Positions 43,276-46,748 of a stretch of 46,748 nucleotides of DNA are shown in pieces. Position 1 is the first letter of the stretch; every line of letters starts with the position of its first letter. The DNA is from an uncultured delta proteobacterium (GTDB lineage: Bacteria > Myxococcota_A > Polyangia > Polyangiales > JADJMO01): NCBI GenBank assembly GCA_903923175.1, contig CAIXWQ010001212.1:1-46748 (forward strand). Reading direction: 5' to 3'. The position numbers and the translations under genes were made by a program. The notes below the pieces were generated by a model. That model was not told the DNA's origin, did not search any database, and saw only the letters and a program-made list of their open reading frames with translations.

Positions 43276-43686
43276 ATGGCACGCATCGCGGGCGTCGACC
43301 TTCCCAAGTCCAAGCACGTCGTTATCGCGCTTCGTTACCTCTTCGGCATCGGGCCGACGAAGGCGCGAGAGATCTGCGCGAAGACGGGAATCCCCGGCAA
43401 CAAGCGCACCGAGGAGCTCTCGGACGCGGATGTGAAGCACATCCGCGACCTCCTCGAGGCCGAGTACAAGGTGGAAGGCGACCTGCGCCGTGAGGTGCAG
43501 ATGAACATCAAGCGCCTGATGGACCTCGGCTGCTATCGCGGCCTCCGTCACCGCAAGGGGCTGCCCGTTCATGGGCAGCGTACCCACACGAACGCCCGCA
43601 CGCGCAAGGGCCCCCGCAAGGGCATGCTCACGCGCGGTGGTGGCGGTGGGGCCTCCGCGGCGCCGCGCCCGGCTGGCAAGGGCTGA
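43276..43686 (+). CDS. rpsM: 30S ribosomal protein S13
   Basis: S13 lies at the top of the 30S head and contacts the 50S subunit. The 136-residue protein opens [20 protein letters not shown] and has [11 protein letters not shown] and the basic C-terminus [21 protein letters not shown] Gly/Ala tail of about 18 residues extends it past the usual end. Confidence 0.97.
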   Translation: MARIAGVDLPKSKHVVIALRYLFGIGPTKAREICAKTGIPGNKRTEELSDADVKHIRDLLEAEYKVEGDLRREVQMNIKRLMDLGCYRGLRHRKGLPVHGQRTHTNARTRKGPRKGMLTRGGGGGASAAPRPAGKG

Positions 43687-43736
43687 TCGCGCACCGCTCG
43701 GTGGACGCGCAGGAATCGAAGTAGGGAGCTCACGAA

Positions 43737-44141
43737 ATGGCGCAGGCTCAGAAGTCCGCAGCGGCCGCGAAGGCGAAGAAGAAGATCCGCAAGAATGTCG
43801 CGACGGGGATCGCGCACATTCAGTCGACCTTCAACAACACGATCGTCACGATCACGGACGTCAACGGCAACGCGCTCGCGTGGTCGTCGGCGGGCTCGCG
43901 CGGCTTCAAGGGCTCGCGCAAGTCGACGCCGTTCGCGGCGCAGCTTGCGGCCGAAGAGGCCGCTCGTCGCGCGCAGGAGCACGGTGTCCGTTCGGTCGCC
44001 GTGTTCGTCAAGGGCCCGGGCGCCGGCCGCGAGAGCGCGCTTCGCGCCCTGCAGACGGCGGGGTTCAAGATCACCCTGATCCGCGACGTCACGCCCATCC
44101 CGCACAACGGCTGCCGTCCGCCGAAGCGCCGTCGCGTCTGA
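43737..44141 (+). CDS. rpsK: 30S ribosomal protein S11
   Basis: S11 lies in the 30S platform near the mRNA exit. The 134-residue protein has the family motifs [40 protein letters not shown] and the C-terminal [13 protein letters not shown]. It begins with an Ala/Lys-rich stretch of about 20 residues. A ribosome binding site AGGGAG is 7 bases before the ATG. Confidence 0.97.
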   Translation: MAQAQKSAAAAKAKKKIRKNVATGIAHIQSTFNNTIVTITDVNGNALAWSSAGSRGFKGSRKSTPFAAQLAAEEAARRAQEHGVRSVAVFVKGPGAGRESALRALQTAGFKITLIRDVTPIPHNGCRPPKRRRV

Positions 44142-44177
44142 TCTCGCTGTCCCAGCAGTTTTCCGGAGCGTCCTGAA

Positions 44178-44807
44178 ATGGCTCGTTACATCGGTCCCGT
44201 CTGCAAGATCTGCCGCCGCGAGGGTGCGAAGCTCTACCTCAAGGCCGATCGCTGCTACAGCGAGAAGTGCGCCGTCAACCGTCGTCCGAAGCCCCCGGGG
44301 CAGCACGGCGACAAGCGCATCAAGCTCTCGGAGTACGGCCTGCGCCTTCGCGAGAAGCAGAAGGTCCGCAAGATCTACGGCGTCCTCGAGCGCCAGTTCC
44401 GCAAGTACTTCGCCGCGGCCGATGCCTCGAAGGGTCGGACCGGCGAGAACCTGCTCGGCGTTCTCGAGCGTCGCCTCGACAACATCGTGCACCGCATGGG
44501 CTTCGCGGGCTCGCGCAACGAGGCGCGGCAGCTGGTCCTGCACAAGCACGTGCTCGTCAACGGCAAGCGCGTCAACATCCCGAGCTACCAGGTCCGCGTC
44601 GCCGATCAGATCGTGATCCGCGAGCAGGCTCGCGCGCAGAAGCGCATCGAGATCGCCATCGCGGCGAGCGAGGCGCGCCCGCAGCTCTCGTGGCTCGAGG
44701 TCGACAAGAAGGCTTTCACGGGTACCGTCAAGGCCCTCCCGGTTCGCGAGGAGCTCAACGAGCCCGCGATTCGCGAGCAGTTCGTCGTCGAGTATTACTC
44801 GCGGTAG
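44178..44807 (+). CDS. rpsD: 30S ribosomal protein S4, zinc-binding type
   Basis: S4 begins 16S rRNA assembly, and in E. coli represses the alpha operon. The 209-residue protein has a zinc-type N-terminus (CKICRREG and CYSEKC) and the S4 domain with RRLDNIVHRMGFAGSRNEAR and HVLVNGKRVNIPSYQVRVAD. Its end is followed by a 162-base gap that contains a hairpin before rpoA. Confidence 0.97.
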   Translation: MARYIGPVCKICRREGAKLYLKADRCYSEKCAVNRRPKPPGQHGDKRIKLSEYGLRLREKQKVRKIYGVLERQFRKYFAAADASKGRTGENLLGVLERRLDNIVHRMGFAGSRNEARQLVLHKHVLVNGKRVNIPSYQVRVADQIVIREQARAQKRIEIAIAASEARPQLSWLEVDKKAFTGTVKALPVREELNEPAIREQFVVEYYSR

Positions 44808-44917
44808 TCGCGCCGCGGCTGGCAATGCCCTTCGGGCACCGCCACCGCGACGTTCGCCGCTTTCGCATTCAAACCTCCGCGCCCTCGCGAGCTCCAACGC
44901 GTCGGCGCGGTTTTCCA

Positions 44918-44954
44918 CGGTGGCATCGAGATGGAGCCTAGGTAGATGCCACCG
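44918..44954 (+). promoter_or_regulatory. Hairpin just upstream of the rpoA ribosome binding site
   Basis: CGGTGGCAT (44918-44926) and ATGCCACCG (44946-44954) form a perfect 9-bp stem with a 19-base loop. AGGAGG (44955-44960) begins directly after it, and the chosen ATG is at 44970. The stem therefore abuts the ribosome binding site, where a protein such as S4, encoded just upstream, could control translation; that role is an inference. A shorter hairpin, TGCCC-TTC-GGGCA, lies at about 44825-44837. Confidence 0.5.
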
Positions 44955-44969
44955 AGGAGGTCGTTCTTC

Positions 44970-46007
44970 ATGTCTGATCCCGTGAATCCGCAGATCGCGC
45001 GTAACTGGCACGAGATGATCCGGCCGAAGGCGCTGGAGACCGAAGAGGACACGCTCACCGAGTTCTACGGGAAGTTCACCTGTGAACCCCTCGAGCGCGG
45101 CTTCGGCATCACCATCGGCAACGCGCTCCGTCGCGTCCTGCTCTCGTCGCTCCAGGGAGCGGCCGTCACGGCCGTCCGCTTCGAGAAGGCGCTGCACGAG
45201 TTCACGACCATCCCCGACGTCGTCGAGGACGTGACCGACATCATCCTGAACCTGAAGGAAGTCGTCCTCCAGGCGCAGGCGTCGAAGCTCTCCTACACGG
45301 TGCAGATCGACAAAGAGGGGCCCGGCCCCGTCTATGCGCGCGACATCCAGCTGACCGAGGGGCTGCGCGAGCTGAACCCCGATCACCTGATCTGCACGCT
45401 CGACAAGAAGGGCCCGTTCCGCGCGGAGCTCACGGTCGGCATCGGTCGCGGGTACGTCCCCGCGGAGCGCAACAAGTCGCCGTCGATGCCCATCGGCACC
45501 ATCCCGATCGACTCGCTCTTCAGCCCGATCCGACGCGTGAACTACACGGTCACGAACGCGCGCGTCGGTCAGCAGACCGACTACGACAAGCTCACGCTCG
45601 AGGTCTGGACCAACGGTTCGATCCGTCCCCAGGACGCGGTCGCCTACGCGGCGAAGATCATCAAAGAGCAGCTCTCGATCTTCATCAACTTCGAGGAGAG
45701 CGAAGAGCAGACCTACGTTGCCTCGATCAGCGATGACGAGCCGCCGAACGAGAACCTGTTCCGTTCGGTCGACGAGCTCGAGCTGTCGGTGCGCTCGGCC
45801 AACTGCCTCCAGAACGCCAACATCACGTTGATCGGCGAGCTGGTGCAGAAGACCGAGCAGGACATGCTCAAGACGAAGAACTTTGGTCGCAAGTCGCTGA
45901 AGGAGATCAAGGAGATCCTTCAGCAGATGGGCCTCTCGCTCGGCATGCGGATCGACAACTGGCCGCAGATGTACGAGCGCTGGAAGGCGCAGCAGAATCA
46001 GGCCTGA
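44970..46007 (+). CDS. rpoA: DNA-directed RNA polymerase subunit alpha
   Basis: The alpha subunit nucleates RNA polymerase assembly and binds activators. The 345-residue protein has the N-terminal dimer region with [20 protein letters not shown] and the C-terminal domain [20 protein letters not shown] with [15 protein letters not shown]. The ATG at 44970 is preferred over one at 44946 because AGGAGG lies ten bases before it and it gives a normal N-terminus. It follows rpsD and a hairpin, and precedes rplQ by 33 bases, the usual alpha operon order. Confidence 0.96.
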   Translation: MSDPVNPQIARNWHEMIRPKALETEEDTLTEFYGKFTCEPLERGFGITIGNALRRVLLSSLQGAAVTAVRFEKALHEFTTIPDVVEDVTDIILNLKEVVLQAQASKLSYTVQIDKEGPGPVYARDIQLTEGLRELNPDHLICTLDKKGPFRAELTVGIGRGYVPAERNKSPSMPIGTIPIDSLFSPIRRVNYTVTNARVGQQTDYDKLTLEVWTNGSIRPQDAVAYAAKIIKEQLSIFINFEESEEQTYVASISDDEPPNENLFRSVDELELSVRSANCLQNANITLIGELVQKTEQDMLKTKNFGRKSLKEIKEILQQMGLSLGMRIDNWPQMYERWKAQQNQA

Positions 46008-46040
46008 TTGTCGGCCGCCGTTCACGAGATGGAGTGAGTC

Positions 46041-46550
46041 ATGCGTCACTTGAAGTCCGGTAGGAAGTTCGACCGCAGCCCCTCGAGCCGGCGGGCGATG
46101 TTCCGCAACCTCACTGCGAACCTGATCCTCCACGAGCGGATCGAGACCACCGACGCGAAAGCGAAGGAGCTTCGACGCGTCGCGGAGAAGCTCCTCACCA
46201 AGGCCATGCGCCTCGGTAAGGTGGCCTTCACCCCGCAGGTCGATCTGACGGCCGCCGACAAGGCGAAGCGTCTGCACGCGACGCGCCTCGTCGGCTCGTT
46301 CATCGCGCGGTTCGGCGTCAAGACGCTCCCGGGCGGGGAGACCGAGAAGGTCGACCTGGTCGAGAAGGTCTTCGTCGATCTGGCGCGGCGCTTCGAGGGG
46401 CGCGCGGGTGGCTACACGCGCATCATCAAGCTCGGCCCCCGCAAGGGCGACGGCGCGCACATGGCCCTGATCGAATGGGTCGTGCGTCCGGCGGCTGGCG
46501 GCGTGCCGGTCACCGAAGCGGCTGCTGAGACGGCTCCGGCCACGGCCTGA
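46041..46550 (+). CDS. rplQ: 50S ribosomal protein L17
   Basis: L17 lies at the base of the 50S subunit. The protein starts MRHLKSGRKFDRSPSSRRAM and has LTANLILHERIETTDAKAKE and KLGPRKGDGAHMALIEWV, all typical. At 169 residues it is longer than the usual 115-130, by an insertion in the middle (about 60-105) and an Ala/Thr-rich tail. It is the last gene of the operon, followed by a terminator. Confidence 0.96.
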   Translation: MRHLKSGRKFDRSPSSRRAMFRNLTANLILHERIETTDAKAKELRRVAEKLLTKAMRLGKVAFTPQVDLTAADKAKRLHATRLVGSFIARFGVKTLPGGETEKVDLVEKVFVDLARRFEGRAGGYTRIIKLGPRKGDGAHMALIEWVVRPAAGGVPVTEAAAETAPATA

Positions 46551-46588
46551 TCGTCTAGCTGCCCCGAAGCGAGCGACGACGCGCGAGA

Positions 46589-46622
46589 CGCCCGAGAGGG
46601 CGCCGCGCGGCGTTTCTATTTT
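46589..46622 (+). terminator. Intrinsic terminator after rplQ
   Basis: CGCCG-CG-CGGCG (46601-46612) is a perfect inverted repeat followed at once by TTTCTATTTT (46613-46622), a classic rho-independent terminator. A second stem, CGCCC-GAGA-GGGCG (46589-46602), lies just before it and overlaps its first bases, so the two may compete. It closes the ribosomal operon. The last 126 bases of the window (46623-46748) hold nothing I can assign. Confidence 0.82.
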
Positions 46623-46748
46623 GTGCCGCGGGAACGTACGCTCGGGCGGCGGTGCGCCGTGACGAAGACGCCCGCGCTCCCGCCACGGCGGGTTCGGGGA
46701 CGTCATCACGCTGCGCGACACCAACGGGTGCGAGTCCCCTCCCGGTAA

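Noticed and set aside
43569-46724. A very long open frame on the - strand across rpsK, rpsD, rpoA and rplQ
   Set aside because: All four + strand genes are clearly conserved, so the frame is a by-product of GC bias.
46680-46748. T-arm-like GGGTGCGAGTCCC near the right edge, considered as a tRNA
   Set aside because: The stem does not pair properly, the T-loop start is wrong, and no matching D or anticodon arm is visible.

Overview
The window is about 46.7 kb of very GC-rich, densely coding DNA with strong G/C third-position bias. Its gene mix is a wax ester/diacylglycerol acyltransferase, a DUF5916 surface protein, a HAD-IG nucleotidase, alanine/lysine-rich tails on several proteins, an exopolysaccharide locus with an SpoIIE/RsbW/STAS regulatory set, and a long ribosomal protein operon. 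Together these suggest a chromosome of a Myxococcota-type (myxobacterial or deltaproteobacterial) organism. That placement is an inference; no rRNA or species marker is present. No CRISPR array, insertion sequence, phage gene or complete tRNA was seen.

Region 1 (1-8.3 kb) is mixed. On the + strand it has a LysR regulator, a double-DUF4333 lipoprotein, a DUF2254 membrane protein, a hypothetical lipoprotein and an SRPBCC protein with a six-fold AAKKP tail. On the - strand it has an alpha/beta hydrolase, a stand-alone response regulator and a WS/DGAT acyltransferase. Region 2 (8.3-17.7 kb) is a - strand group running from a saccharopine-dehydrogenase-like oxidoreductase through an FGGY kinase, a TetR regulator and a HAD-IG 5'-nucleotidase to a DUF5916 protein. 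A palindrome that could be the TetR operator lies between this group and a divergent zinc-ribbon protein with duplicated SPFH-like domains.

Region 3 (17.8-33.9 kb) is an exopolysaccharide locus on both strands. It has a DUF1287 protein, a Wzc/BY-kinase-like co-polymerase, an O-antigen ligase/polymerase-like protein, an outer-membrane-type protein, an EEP phosphatase-like protein, a Wza-like export lipoprotein, a priming sugar transferase, a CapK-like adenylate-forming enzyme and two GT4 glycosyltransferases. A partner-switching set (HATPase kinase, STAS antagonist, GAF-SpoIIE phosphatase) sits inside it. One gene, coupled to the STAS gene, is broken by a single in-frame TAG.

Region 4 (33.9-46.6 kb) is the S10-spc-alpha ribosomal superoperon, but it starts at rplV: rplV-rpsC-rplP-rpmC-rpsQ-rplN-rplX-rplE-rpsN-rpsH-rplF-rplR-rpsE-rpmD-rplO-secY-adk-infA-rpmJ-rpsM-rpsK-rpsD-rpoA-rplQ, closed by an intrinsic terminator. 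The first half of the S10 operon (rpsJ to rpsS) is not upstream, where the polysaccharide locus sits instead, and map is absent between adk and infA. S17 and L5 carry long Lys/Ala-rich N-terminal extensions, and hairpins precede rplE and rpoA. No gap between genes exceeds 300 bases.
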